Below the pieces are notes generated by a model. The model saw only the letters and a list, made by a program, of their open reading frames with translations. It ran no database searches and had not been told where the DNA came from. This document shows positions 16,821 through 25,169 of a stretch of 64,000 bases of DNA, in pieces. The DNA comes from an uncultured Acetatifactor sp. (GTDB taxonomy: Bacteria; Bacillota; Clostridia; Lachnospirales; Lachnospiraceae): NCBI GenBank assembly GCA_947629645.1, contig CANREV010000012.1, forward strand, positions 1-64,000, written 5' to 3'. Each line of letters opens with the position of its first letter. Positions within the stretch are counted from its first letter, which is position 1. The translations under genes and the position numbers were made by a program.

Positions 16821-17223
16821 AACTGCGCAGCTAAATATGAAAATCCACCCTCCAGGGCATGCATTGTGTCACGGCTGGTATAAAAATGTCCAAAATGGCA
16901 GTTTTAAAAATTTCAGGATTCCTCCGCTTAAAAGATTGTGATTGTGCGGCCGATTTGGCCTGATATTTGTTACAGATGTTAAAGATATTGTGTATTACAG
17001 AAACGATGTACTATAGAAACGGTGTGCTAAAAACCGTGTATCATAGAGACTGCACATTATAAAGGCTGCACATTATGGAAACTTCATAAATATAAAAACT
17101 CCATGGAAAAAATAATACTTGGCAGTCCGGCTTACAGCCCCACTGTTTCGCTCATATACGCAGCGGCGAAAAAATTTGCTTCGGATTGTTTCGTATAGCC
17201 CCGTTTCGCGTATGCTGCAAAAA
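16821..17223. repeat. intergenic repeat copy 1 and 3' flank of nuclease gene 1
   Basis: The stretch from about 16821 to 16985 is one copy of a roughly 150-base repeat (core: CCACCCTCCAGGG, GTCCAAAATGGCA, GGCCGATTTGGCC, TTGTTACAGAT). The next 150 bases or so, containing AACGATGT, ACTGCACATTATAAAGGC and CCATGGAAAAAATAATACTTGG, recur at about 19821-19975. Neither part codes for protein in any convincing frame. This marks the left edge of the tandem array of nuclease genes. Confidence 0.8.
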
Positions 17224-18099
17224 TTACAGATCCGTTACAGATTCAAATTCAGAAATACTTTTTACCTGAGCGGCCATTTTCAGCAGTTGTCCCAGCGCGG
17301 CGGTATCCTGCACGGAACGGATACGTTTCCTGAGGTCTGCGGGGACTTCTCCATACAGCGACAGCAGTTCAAAAATCATCTCCTGTGCACCCTCTATCCT
17401 GCCCTGCGTCCTACCTTCAACCAGACCTTCCGCGCGTTCATCCTTCAGCATTTCCTCAAGCAGCATATACCTTTCCCCCATTTCCCTGTCAGACTTAATC
17501 CGCCGGATGGAACACTGGAGACGCCTGACATAATCGTCTCCGAAATTTCCCGTGCTTTCCGTCTCCCCAGCGGAAAGAAATTTTAAAAACCTTACCAAGG
17601 ATTCCGGTACTTCCTCCCCGTTCTTTCCCTTCGTGCTTAAAAAGACCGTGTGGCTTCCGTCCTCGTAGCGGAAAGAACCGTCCTCCGCAAAGACATGCTT
17701 TACCGTGTAGCGGTATTTCCCCAGAAGGAAAGGATCGAAGTCGCACAGGAACACCACATAGCTGTCCGGCAGTTCCCCGTAGGGAACACCTGACAAAAGC
17801 AGGTCCATGTCCATCTGGCTGTGGTAGTAGCGGCACCGCCTTTCCAACGGTTGGCCCGCGACCTGCATCTCCACATTGAAGCGAGTGCCATTCCCGTCCC
17901 TAGCGAACACGTCAAGGCGTATGCCTTTGTACTGCGGGTGGTACACGATGCTTTTCTCCGTATCCACCTCCACATGGTCCACGGCCATGCCGAGGGTTAA
18001 TTCCAGCAGTTGTTTACAGTTCTCCGGCTCCGACATTACCGCCGCGAAAAGAAAGTTGTCTTTTAACGTCAGCTCCCGGAGCGTTCTTCTTTCTGTCAT
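17224..18099 (-). CDS. PD-(D/E)XK nuclease family protein ('transposase' type), copy 1
   Basis: A 291-residue protein of the PDDEXK_2/Rpn-like group, often annotated as a putative transposase or recombination-promoting nuclease. The nuclease core is visible: LKDNFLFAAVM at the N-terminus, then the catalytic aspartate in GIRLDVFARD near residue 63 and E-x-Q in FNVEMQV near residue 76. The C-terminus has a short EG-rich stretch, GLVEGRTQGRIEGAQEM (about 227-243). AGGAGGAAAC precedes the ATG. Two near-identical copies follow at 18677 and 20056, each with the same promoter; no terminal inverted repeats or second transposition gene are seen. Confidence 0.88.
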   Translation of the reverse strand: MTERRTLRELTLKDNFLFAAVMSEPENCKQLLELTLGMAVDHVEVDTEKSIVYHPQYKGIRLDVFARDGNGTRFNVEMQVAGQPLERRCRYYHSQMDMDLLLSGVPYGELPDSYVVFLCDFDPFLLGKYRYTVKHVFAEDGSFRYEDGSHTVFLSTKGKNGEEVPESLVRFLKFLSAGETESTGNFGDDYVRRLQCSIRRIKSDREMGERYMLLEEMLKDERAEGLVEGRTQGRIEGAQEMIFELLSLYGEVPADLRKRIRSVQDTAALGQLLKMAAQVKSISEFESVTDL

Positions 18100-18131
18100 G
18101 TTTCCTCCTGTTCCAGAGGAATCCCAAATTC

Positions 18132-18186
18132 AGGGTAGCACGATTATGACGGTATGTCAACTATTTCTGCACAGTTTAAGGTGCAG
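18132..18186 (-). promoter_or_regulatory. promoter and hairpin of nuclease copy 1
   Basis: On the minus strand TTGACA (18160-18155), 17 nt, and TACCCT (18137-18132) form the promoter. Just upstream is the inverted repeat CTGCAC-N8-GTGCAG (18167-18186). The same arrangement precedes all three copies. Confidence 0.65.
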
Positions 18187-18198
18187 TCAGAACAATTC

Positions 18199-18676
18199 AG
18201 TAACTGCGCAGCCCAATATGAAAATCCACCCTCCAGGGTACGCATTGTGTCACGATGGTAAAAAAATGTCCAAAATGGCAGTTTTTTAATTTTAGGATTC
18301 CTCTGTATAAAAGATTGATTGTGTGGCCGATTTGGCCTGATATTTGTTACAGATGTTAAAGTATGTCAACTGTTTCTGCACAGTTTAAGGTACGGCCATA
18401 ACAATTCAGTAACTGTGCAATCAAATATTAATATCCAACCTCCAGGGCATGCATTTTGTCACGGCTGGTGTAAAATGTCCAAAATGGCAGTTTTTTAATT
18501 TCAGGATTCCTCTGTTTAAAAGATTGATTGTGTGACCGATTTGGCCTGATATTTGTTACAGATATTATGTATCATAGATATTACATGACAGCCCGGCTTT
18601 CCACCAGACCATTACGTTGATACATGCAAAACAAAAATCCGTTATGAATACATGCGTTTCGCATAAGTTGTAGAAA
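18199..18676. repeat. intergenic repeat copies 2 and 3 with a gene-less promoter remnant
   Basis: Two copies of the intergenic repeat lie here (about 18199-18361 and 18406-18566). Between them, at about 18362-18395, is the -35/hairpin segment (TATGTCAACTGTTTCTGCAC) that elsewhere sits directly upstream of a nuclease gene, but no gene follows it. The simplest reading is that a fourth nuclease copy was lost by recombination between repeats. No ORF of interest lies in this stretch. Confidence 0.75.
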
Positions 18677-19564
18677 TTACAGATCCGTTACAGATTCAAA
18701 TTCAGAAATACTTTTTACCTGGGCGGCCATTTTCAGCAGTTGCCCCAGCGCGGCGGTATCCTCCACGGAACGGATACGCTTCCTAAGGTCTGCGGGAACT
18801 TCCCCATACAGTGACAGCAGTTCAAAGATCATCTCCTGTGCACCTTCTATTCTGCCCTGCGCATGTCCCTGCGTCCTGCCCTCTTCCCAGCCTTCCGCAC
18901 GTTCATCCTTCAGCATTTCCTCAAACAGCATATACCTTTCCCCCATTTCCCTGTCAGACTTGATCCGCCGGATAGTCAGCTGGAGATGCCTGACATAATC
19001 ATCCCCGAATTCCCCTCGGCTTTCCGTCTCCCCAGCGGAAAGGAATCTTAAAAACCTTACCAGGGATTCCGGCACTTCCTCCCCGTTCCTTCCCTTCATG
19101 CTTAAAAATACTGTATGGCTCCCGTCCTCGTAGTGAAAAGAACCGTCCTCTGCAAAGACATGCTTTACCGTGTAGCGGTACTTCCCCAGCAGAAAGGGAT
19201 CGAAGTCGCACAGGAACACCACATAGCTGTCCGGCAGTTCCCCGTAAGGGACGCCTGACAGAAGCAGATCCATGTCCATCTGGCTGTGGTAGTAGCGGCA
19301 CCGCCTTTCCAGCGGTCGGCCCGCGACCTGCATCTCCACATTAAAGCGGGTGCCTTTTTCATCCCTGGCGAACACGTCAAGGCGTATGCCTTTGTACTGC
19401 GGGTGGTACACGATGCTTTTCTCCGTGTCCACCTCCACATGGTCAACGGCAACGCCGAGGGCCAGTTCCAGCAGCTGTTTACAGTTCTCCGGCTCCGACA
19501 TCACCGCCGCGAAAAGAAAGTTGTCTTTTAACGTCAGTTTTTGGAGCGTTTTTCTTTCTGTCAT
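18677..19564 (-). CDS. PD-(D/E)XK nuclease family protein, copy 2
   Basis: A 295-residue paralogue of the copies at 17224 and 20056, nearly identical over its length. The same core motifs are present: GIRLDVFARDEKG near residue 63 and FNVEMQV near 76. It differs mainly in the C-terminal EG-rich stretch, GWEEGRTQGHAQGRIEGAQE, which is four residues longer than in copy 1. The small replacements (DEKG for DGNG, RGEF for TGNF) show some divergence since duplication. The gene has its own copy of the promoter. No partner gene lies between the copies. Confidence 0.88.
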   Translation of the reverse strand: MTERKTLQKLTLKDNFLFAAVMSEPENCKQLLELALGVAVDHVEVDTEKSIVYHPQYKGIRLDVFARDEKGTRFNVEMQVAGRPLERRCRYYHSQMDMDLLLSGVPYGELPDSYVVFLCDFDPFLLGKYRYTVKHVFAEDGSFHYEDGSHTVFLSMKGRNGEEVPESLVRFLRFLSAGETESRGEFGDDYVRHLQLTIRRIKSDREMGERYMLFEEMLKDERAEGWEEGRTQGHAQGRIEGAQEMIFELLSLYGEVPADLRKRIRSVEDTAALGQLLKMAAQVKSISEFESVTDL

Positions 19565-19596
19565 GTTTCCTCCCGTCCCAGAGGAATCCCAAGTTC

Positions 19597-19625
19597 AGGG
19601 TAGCACGATTGTGACGATATGTCAA
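19597..19625 (-). promoter_or_regulatory. promoter of nuclease copy 2
   Basis: On the minus strand TTGACA-type -35 (19625-19620, reading TTGACA), 17 nt, and TACCCT (19602-19597). The upstream hairpin is imperfect here (CTGCAC at 19632-19637 faces GTGTGG). Confidence 0.6.
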
Positions 19626-19662
19626 CCATTTCTGCACAGTTTAAGGTGTGGCCATAACAATT

Positions 19663-20055
19663 CATTAACTGTGCATCCAAATATTAAAATTCACCCTCCA
19701 GGGCATGCATTGTGTCACGGCTGGTGTAAAATGTCCAAAATGGCATTTTTTAATTTCAGGATTCCTCTGTATAAAAGATTGATTGTGTGGCCGATTTGGC
19801 CTGATATTTGTTACAGATGTTAAAGATATTGTGTATTACAGAAACGATGTGCTATAGAAACGGTGTGCTATAAAAACCGCGTATCATAGAGACTGCACAT
19901 TATAAAGGCTGCACATTATGGAAACTTCATAAATATAAAAACTCCATGGAAAAAATAATACTTGGCAGCCCAGCTAACGGCCCGACTGTTACGCCGTGCA
20001 CGCAGCGGCAAAAAAATTTGTTTCGTATAGCCCTGTTTCATGTATGCTGCAAAAA
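19663..20055. repeat. intergenic repeat copy 4 with its extended flank
   Basis: About 19663-19821 is another copy of the intergenic repeat. About 19822-20050 is the extended flank also found at 16986-17220, so the whole [repeat + flank + gene 3' end] block was duplicated as a unit of about 2.8 kb or shuffled between units. No gene is seen. Confidence 0.75.
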
Positions 20056-21003
20056 TTACAGTTCCGTTAATGATTCAAATTCAGAAATACTTTTTACCTG
20101 GGCGGCCATTTTCAGCAGTTGCCCCAGCGCGGCGGTATCCTCCACGCAACGGATACGCTTCCCGAGGTCTGCGGGGACTTCCCCGTACAGTGACAGCAGT
20201 TCAAAGATCATTTCCTGTGCGCCTTCTATCCTGCCCTGCGTCCTGCCTTCAACCAGACCTTCCGCTTTACCCTCAACCAGTCCTTTCGCCTTGCCTTCTG
20301 CCAGACCCGATGTTCTGCCTTCTTCCCAGCCTTCCGCGCGTTCATCCTTCAGCATTTCCTCAAACAGCATATACCTTTCCCCCATTTCCCTGTCAGATTT
20401 GATCCGCCGGATGGAACACTGGAGACGCCTGACATAATCGTCTCCGAAATTTCCCGTGCTTTCCGTCTCCCCAGCGGAAAGAAATTTTAAAAACCTTACC
20501 AAGGATTCCGGTACTTCCTCCCCGTTCTTTCCCTTCGTGCTTAAAAAGACCGTGTGGCTTCCGTCCTCGTAGCGGAAAGAACCGTCCTCCGCAAAGACAT
20601 GCTTTACCGTGTAGCGGTATTTCCCCAGAAGGAAAGGATCGAAGTCGCACAGGAACACCACATAGCTGTCCGGCAGTTCCCCGTAGGGAACACCTGACAG
20701 AAGCAGGTCCATGTCCATCTGGCTGTGGTAGTAGCGGCACCGCCTTTCCAGCGGTCGGTCCGCAACCTGCATCTCCACATTGAAGCGAGTGCCATTCCCG
20801 TCCCTGGCGAACACGTCAAGGCGTATGCCTTTGTACTGCGGGTGGTACACGATACTTTTCTCCGTGTCCACTTCCACATGGTCAACGGCAACGCCGAGGG
20901 CCAGTTCCAGCAGCTGTTTACAGTTCTCCGGCTCCGACATCACCGCCGCGAAAAGAAAGTTGTCTTTTAACGTCAGTTTTTGGAGCGTTTTTCTTTCTGT
21001 CAT
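20056..21003 (-). CDS. PD-(D/E)XK nuclease family protein, copy 3 with expanded EG repeat
   Basis: A 315-residue paralogue of the two genes before it. The nuclease core is intact (GIRLDVFARDGNG, FNVEMQV). It is 20-24 residues longer than its paralogues because the EG-rich stretch after residue 225 is expanded: it runs GWEEGRTSGLAEGKAKG and then LVEGKAEG and LVEGRTQG, i.e. extra units of the form G(L/W)xEG(K/R)xx. Such in-frame unit gain is what slippage or unequal crossing-over gives. The middle of the gene matches copy 1 best, and its N-terminus matches copy 2, which suggests gene conversion. Confidence 0.88.
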   Translation of the reverse strand: MTERKTLQKLTLKDNFLFAAVMSEPENCKQLLELALGVAVDHVEVDTEKSIVYHPQYKGIRLDVFARDGNGTRFNVEMQVADRPLERRCRYYHSQMDMDLLLSGVPYGELPDSYVVFLCDFDPFLLGKYRYTVKHVFAEDGSFRYEDGSHTVFLSTKGKNGEEVPESLVRFLKFLSAGETESTGNFGDDYVRRLQCSIRRIKSDREMGERYMLFEEMLKDERAEGWEEGRTSGLAEGKAKGLVEGKAEGLVEGRTQGRIEGAQEMIFELLSLYGEVPADLGKRIRCVEDTAALGQLLKMAAQVKSISEFESLTEL

Positions 21004-21035
21004 GTTTCCTCCCGTCCCAGAGGAATCCCAAGTTC

Positions 21036-21090
21036 AGGGTATCACGATTGTGACGGTATGTCAACCATTTCTGCACAGTTTAAGGTGCAG
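21036..21090 (-). promoter_or_regulatory. promoter and hairpin of nuclease copy 3
   Basis: On the minus strand TTGACA (21064-21059), 17 nt, and TACCCT (21041-21036), with the perfect inverted repeat CTGCAC-N8-GTGCAG (21071-21090) just upstream. Confidence 0.65.
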
Positions 21091-21102
21091 CCAGAACAAT
21101 TC

Positions 21103-21641
21103 AGTAACTATGCAGCCAAATATTAAAATCCACCCTCCAGGGTATACATTTGTGTCGCAGTTGGTATAAATGTCCAAAATGCTTACCAACAACAGAGTAA
21201 GGGCACATAATGACATGGATTTTGACGGGGTTTTGACGGGGTTTTGGCATGGGTTTTGATGTGGTTTTTTGATATGGTTTTTGATGTGGTTTTTTGATAT
21301 GGTTTTTGGTGTGGTTTTGACTGAATGATTTTCGCCCTGCATTCGGAAATACTATCTGACGCGGCAAATTACACATCCAAACACTGCAGATGTTATTCCG
21401 CGGACTTTCTGGCGCAAAGGACGTGAAACTGCCTGACAGAGCCAAAGAACACCTGGAAGCTGCCCTGACCCTGCGACCTTCTGAAACCTGTCAATCCGGA
21501 CAAGAAGAAAAAGAAAAGACATGCATTGTGTTTTCCTCTGTTTTAGCTATAATAAAATGTAACAGAGGTTTCCAGAGCCTGTAAGAAAGACTTTTCACAA
21601 GAGAATACGCTGATCGCAATATCAAAGAGGAACGGACAATC
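21103..21641. repeat. truncated repeat copy 5, T/G-rich array and gene-free stretch
   Basis: About 21103-21180 is the first half of the intergenic repeat, cut off after GTCCAAAATG. It is followed at about 21217-21318 by a T/G-rich array built on a unit of about 25 bases (TTTTGATGTGG plus TTTTTTGATATGG, about two and a half units) and two GTTTTGACGGG units. The remainder to 21641 holds only a candidate promoter (TTGTGT 21526-21531, 16 nt, TATAAT 21548-21553) for the acyltransferase gene. Confidence 0.6.
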
Positions 21642-22712
21642 ATGATGTTTCAAACGAAAAATACGCACAAAGAAACGGCACCGCAAAAAGAATCAGGACG
21701 CATTGTATGGCTGGACGATTTAAAAGGGTTTTTAATCTTGTTTGTGTTGCTGAGCCACAGTTATCCTCCTATTGCTTACCGGCGTTTTTTTACTCCTTTT
21801 TTCCTGACTATGTTTTTCTTCGTTTCGGGATACACGTTCTCGGTCAAAGACCGTTTTCCCTTATTTTTCGTTAAGAAATGCAAACGGCTTGTTCTGCCGC
21901 TCTTTCTCCTCGGCGGAATCCGGATGTCTGTCAGCTTTATTTTATATGACAGGGGAAAGGGCATGTCTCTGTTTCTTGAGCGCCTGAAAGGATTGCTTCT
22001 TCAGCGGAGCGGTCATTACGATGAAATGTGGTTCATTTCCTGCCTGTTCGTCTCCTGCATGATCTTTTACGGAATTCTTACGGCAGCTTCCAAAATCAGC
22101 AGTCAGAGCAAAATGCCCGTCCTGCAAAATGCGCTTATCCTCCTGTTTTCTTTTTGCTGCCTGTTAGCAGGATTCTTTGTGATCTATGGCTTAAAAGTAA
22201 AACTGCCCTGGGAAACGGAACTTGCCCTTATCATGACTATGTATACCGCCACAGGCTATCTGTACCGACAATATGAGAAAGCTTTCGATACCCATCGCAA
22301 GACGTTCATTCTGCTTCTGTCCGTTGTGTTCTACACATTCTGCGTCCCCATGCTGGGAGATGATATCGATATCCACATGGAAAAGTTTGCGTCCCCGGTC
22401 CTCTTTCTTTTCCTCTCCTTTTTGATCACCTTTCCCGTTCTGTATCTTTGCAAAGCATTGAGCAGGACGATGCTTAACAGGCCTCTCTCCTTCCTTGGAC
22501 AGAACACGCTCTTCTATTTTGCGTTCGGGGGCTTTATCAGAATTTTATTTTATGCGGCAGCGGACCGCATGGGCTTATCCAATGAATTCCTTCTTTCCGC
22601 AATGTGCGCTCTTGTTACCGCCGCATTGCTTGCCCTCCCCGCGCACCTTGTCCATGAGCGCCTTCCCTGGCTGATCGGACTGTCCGGGCGGAAACATAAC
22701 TCATCCCCGTAA
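21642..22712 (+). CDS. acyltransferase 3 family membrane protein
   Basis: A 356-residue integral membrane acyltransferase of the OafA/YrhL/fucose-O-acetylase type, which adds acetyl or similar groups to surface sugars. VWLDDLKGFLILFVLLSHS near residue 23 carries the conserved histidine, and FFFVSGYTFS near 60 is the second hallmark. About ten hydrophobic segments follow, and FLGQNTLFYFAFGG near 285 is typical. It precedes, on the opposite strand, the polysaccharide genes of this region and probably decorates their product. AGAGGAAC lies 11 nt before the ATG-ATG start. Confidence 0.85.
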   Translation: MMFQTKNTHKETAPQKESGRIVWLDDLKGFLILFVLLSHSYPPIAYRRFFTPFFLTMFFFVSGYTFSVKDRFPLFFVKKCKRLVLPLFLLGGIRMSVSFILYDRGKGMSLFLERLKGLLLQRSGHYDEMWFISCLFVSCMIFYGILTAASKISSQSKMPVLQNALILLFSFCCLLAGFFVIYGLKVKLPWETELALIMTMYTATGYLYRQYEKAFDTHRKTFILLLSVVFYTFCVPMLGDDIDIHMEKFASPVLFLFLSFLITFPVLYLCKALSRTMLNRPLSFLGQNTLFYFAFGGFIRILFYAAADRMGLSNEFLLSAMCALVTAALLALPAHLVHERLPWLIGLSGRKHNSSP

Positions 22713-22722
22713 AAAGCCTCCG

Positions 22723-23934
22723 TTACCCGTCCTCATTCTCCAGATCCATCCGCCGCAGCAGTCTGCTGCGCTCTCCCGCATTGCGCAGAATATCTTTTAC
22801 TTTTCCACGGTGCAGTTTCCGGTTGTTGCACAAAAACACTGCCAGCGTAATGACCCAGAGGGCGGGCCAGAGAATGACGTAAGGCGATGTTTTGGGATGA
22901 TTCATTTTCATCTGGTAATGAAATTCTTTTAAATACGCTCCCAGACTGTTTCTTTTTACAATCACCATCCGGTCTTTATCCGCTTCTCCAAATTCTTCCG
23001 CCGTGAAAATATCACACAGAAAATCCGCCGCGAATTTTTTGTCATATCCGTTTCCAAAAGGCAGATCACTCCGCAGGCCTAAAAAATCCTTGCAGACGAC
23101 CGTAACCGCCTCCGCGAAGTTCCAGACATGACAATCCTGCGCCAGTCTCATAAACTCCGGCAGGATTTTAAGCGCAGTCTCCCGATTCCAAAACACTACC
23201 CAGTCGCAGAGAAGCTTCAGTCCGAATCCGGCCCGCAAAAAATGCTGCAGCATATGAAGCAGCAGTTGCAGCGCCTGATAGGCTTCCGGCAAAAGAGGCA
23301 TATCGATCCCCATACATTTCCGATATTCCTTCCTCTCAAAGCAATCGGAAAGCAGTCTCTCCATCCCCTCGTTGATACGCTCATCCTGAAAGGGTTCCGC
23401 CAGCATGGTGTGAAGTTCCACATCGATGCCGTCCCTGGACCTGCAGGCAAGATGATGGTTGGCGTGCTGGTTCTTTTTGACGAAAAACTGATTTTTCTCC
23501 AAAACCTGTACCGCCGTTTCCATTTTTTCCCTCTGGATCAAAAGATCCACATCCCCCGACTTTCTGGCTTCCGGCACAGGATAAAGCTCCGCCACGCCGC
23601 AGCCTTTGAGCACCAGCACGGGAATACCCGCCTGTTCCAGCGTCCTGACCAGATATCGGGTCAAAAAAAACAAACGGTAACTCTGTTTCACAGTGACTCT
23701 GGAAACAGATTCCACCAGTTCCAACCGGTCAGCCCTCAGAGGCTCCCCCTCCCACTTTTCGCACAACTCTTCATACAGCAGCGGAATCACCTTATGCTGC
23801 TTTGCCATATCTATCACTTTCCCCAGATCTGCCTCTCGGGAAAGTTCTCTTGAAATCCGGAAACGTCTCCCCGTCAAAGCCTGTCCCAAAAGTCCGCACA
23901 ACAGCCTCTGCTCCCTGCTTATCCTCTCGCTCAT
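22723..23934 (-). CDS. nucleotidyltransferase family protein (PF14907-like)
   Basis: A 403-residue protein of the uncharacterised NTP_transf_5 family. The nucleotidyltransferase signature is seen as VLVLKGCGVAELYP near residue 115 and KSGDVDLLIQ near residue 130, with an LHTML segment later that may give the third acidic/His position. The second half is helical. Members are often found beside PqqD/HprK-like proteins and leader-bearing substrates, and such a protein lies at 12505. It is translationally coupled to the upstream glycosyltransferase (ATGA overlap), with AAGGAGATATC before the ATG. The substrate is unknown; an adenylylating or other nucleotide-transfer role is only inferred. Confidence 0.8.
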   Translation of the reverse strand: MSERISREQRLLCGLLGQALTGRRFRISRELSREADLGKVIDMAKQHKVIPLLYEELCEKWEGEPLRADRLELVESVSRVTVKQSYRLFFLTRYLVRTLEQAGIPVLVLKGCGVAELYPVPEARKSGDVDLLIQREKMETAVQVLEKNQFFVKKNQHANHHLACRSRDGIDVELHTMLAEPFQDERINEGMERLLSDCFERKEYRKCMGIDMPLLPEAYQALQLLLHMLQHFLRAGFGLKLLCDWVVFWNRETALKILPEFMRLAQDCHVWNFAEAVTVVCKDFLGLRSDLPFGNGYDKKFAADFLCDIFTAEEFGEADKDRMVIVKRNSLGAYLKEFHYQMKMNHPKTSPYVILWPALWVITLAVFLCNNRKLHRGKVKDILRNAGERSRLLRRMDLENEDG

Positions 23935-25016
23935 GATATCTCCTTCTTATTGCGGGAATCCGTCATCCGTCCGTCCACACGCAGCGCCCTGAGCAATGCA
24001 ATACCCGCTACAAAAAGAGCATAGGCCCGCACATGAAATAAAAACGCGCCGCCCCGGATCATCAATTTCCACGAAGGCACGGAAATCTCACGGATATACT
24101 TCCCCTTGGCAAGATCGGCCATAGCTTCCCTGACCAGCGCGTTTTCCCCGTATTTGCGCATCACGCGGATCCCTTCGCGGATTCCGTGCTTCTGAAACTG
24201 CAGCTCCTGCTTCACCAGGAAAAAACTTCCCAAAAACAGATGCAGCGAAGTCCAGTCTCCGTAATCTCCCTGAATCTTCCGCTCGCGCAGAAAATCATTA
24301 AAATCGGCCGCGATGGAGATCCATACGGGCATCAGGTTTTCTTTGTACCGGAAAGTCACCGATTCCTCATTGACACGGTAGAGGTAAACGCTCTCCTCAA
24401 TAAAAGCGTACTTCGGCTGATAGACATAACAATCCATATTGTGGGCTTTATCCTGGGTAAAAGGATAAGCGCGGCACCTGAGATTATGGGCGTCCAGGAA
24501 TTCCCTTCTGTAAAGCTGCCCCCAGTTATGCGCCAGATGTCCGTACATATAAAAACCCTTAAAACGAAAATCCACCGTCTTTGTGTACTCTCCTCCGTGA
24601 AGATGATGCCTGTTGATCTGCCGGAAGCCGGAATCATTGAATCTGCGGTAACATCCCACCGTAATATCCGCCTGCTTTTGTTGTGCCTCTTCCACCAACA
24701 TCCGGATGGCGCCCGGTCCGTCCAGACAGTCATCGGAATCAATAAAGAACAGATATTTTCCCGTTGCCGCGTCCATACCCGTATTACGGGACAATCCCAG
24801 CCCTTTATTCTCCTGATGAATCACTTTGACATTTTCATAACGCGATGCATAATCATCGCAGAGCGCGGGACAATTGTCCGGCGACCCGTCATCGATCAGC
24901 AGGATTTCCAGCGCGGGATAATCCTGCTTCAGGATACTCTGCACACATTCGTCCAGATACTTTTCCGTCTTGTATACCGGAACGATAATACTGACCAAAA
25001 CTTCCTTCTGTTCCAT
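23931..25016 (-). CDS. glycosyltransferase family 2
   Basis: A 361-residue GT-A-fold glycosyltransferase. The N-terminal domain shows VSIIVPVYKTEKYLDECV, LLIDDGSPDNC, NTGMDAATG and the DxD-type FFIDSDDCLDG near residue 92. The C-terminal third contains a hydrophobic stretch near 325-345 that could attach it to the membrane. It probably transfers a sugar to a surface polysaccharide or glycan. It is the first gene of a two-gene unit with the nucleotidyltransferase gene. Confidence 0.9.
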   Translation of the reverse strand: MEQKEVLVSIIVPVYKTEKYLDECVQSILKQDYPALEILLIDDGSPDNCPALCDDYASRYENVKVIHQENKGLGLSRNTGMDAATGKYLFFIDSDDCLDGPGAIRMLVEEAQQKQADITVGCYRRFNDSGFRQINRHHLHGGEYTKTVDFRFKGFYMYGHLAHNWGQLYRREFLDAHNLRCRAYPFTQDKAHNMDCYVYQPKYAFIEESVYLYRVNEESVTFRYKENLMPVWISIAADFNDFLRERKIQGDYGDWTSLHLFLGSFFLVKQELQFQKHGIREGIRVMRKYGENALVREAMADLAKGKYIREISVPSWKLMIRGGAFLFHVRAYALFVAGIALLRALRVDGRMTDSRNKKEIS

Positions 25017-25088
25017 TGTAATCTTTTATCCTCTCTTAACACATTGATCCGGCCAGCCGCCAAAAGGGCGGGCTTTGAAGTTTTCTCC

Positions 25089-25118
25089 TTGACAGTTTTT
25101 CATACCTTTGCGTATGAT
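25089..25118 (+). promoter_or_regulatory. promoter of the gene at 25170
   Basis: TTGACA (25089-25094), an 18-nt spacer and TATGAT (25113-25118) lie about 50 nt upstream of the start. Confidence 0.7.
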
Positions 25119-25169
25119 AAGAGTGCACAGGACAACCGCGCCTTAACATACAGAAAGTCAGGAGAAACG

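Noticed and set aside
17224-21003. The nuclease array as a composite transposon or insertion sequence.
   Set aside because: No terminal inverted repeats, target-site duplications or DDE transposase were seen; the 'transposase' name of this nuclease family is historical.
21101-21445. Minus-strand ORF of 114 codons rich in Lys, His, Pro and Gln across the T/G-rich repeat.
   Set aside because: The composition comes entirely from the simple repeat; there is no ribosome binding site and part of the frame is the intergenic repeat.
24186-25169. Long in-frame extension upstream of the glycosyltransferase-like gene at 25170.
   Set aside because: It is antisense to the GT2 gene at 23931-25016, which has clear motifs, and a good promoter and AGGAG support the start at 25170.
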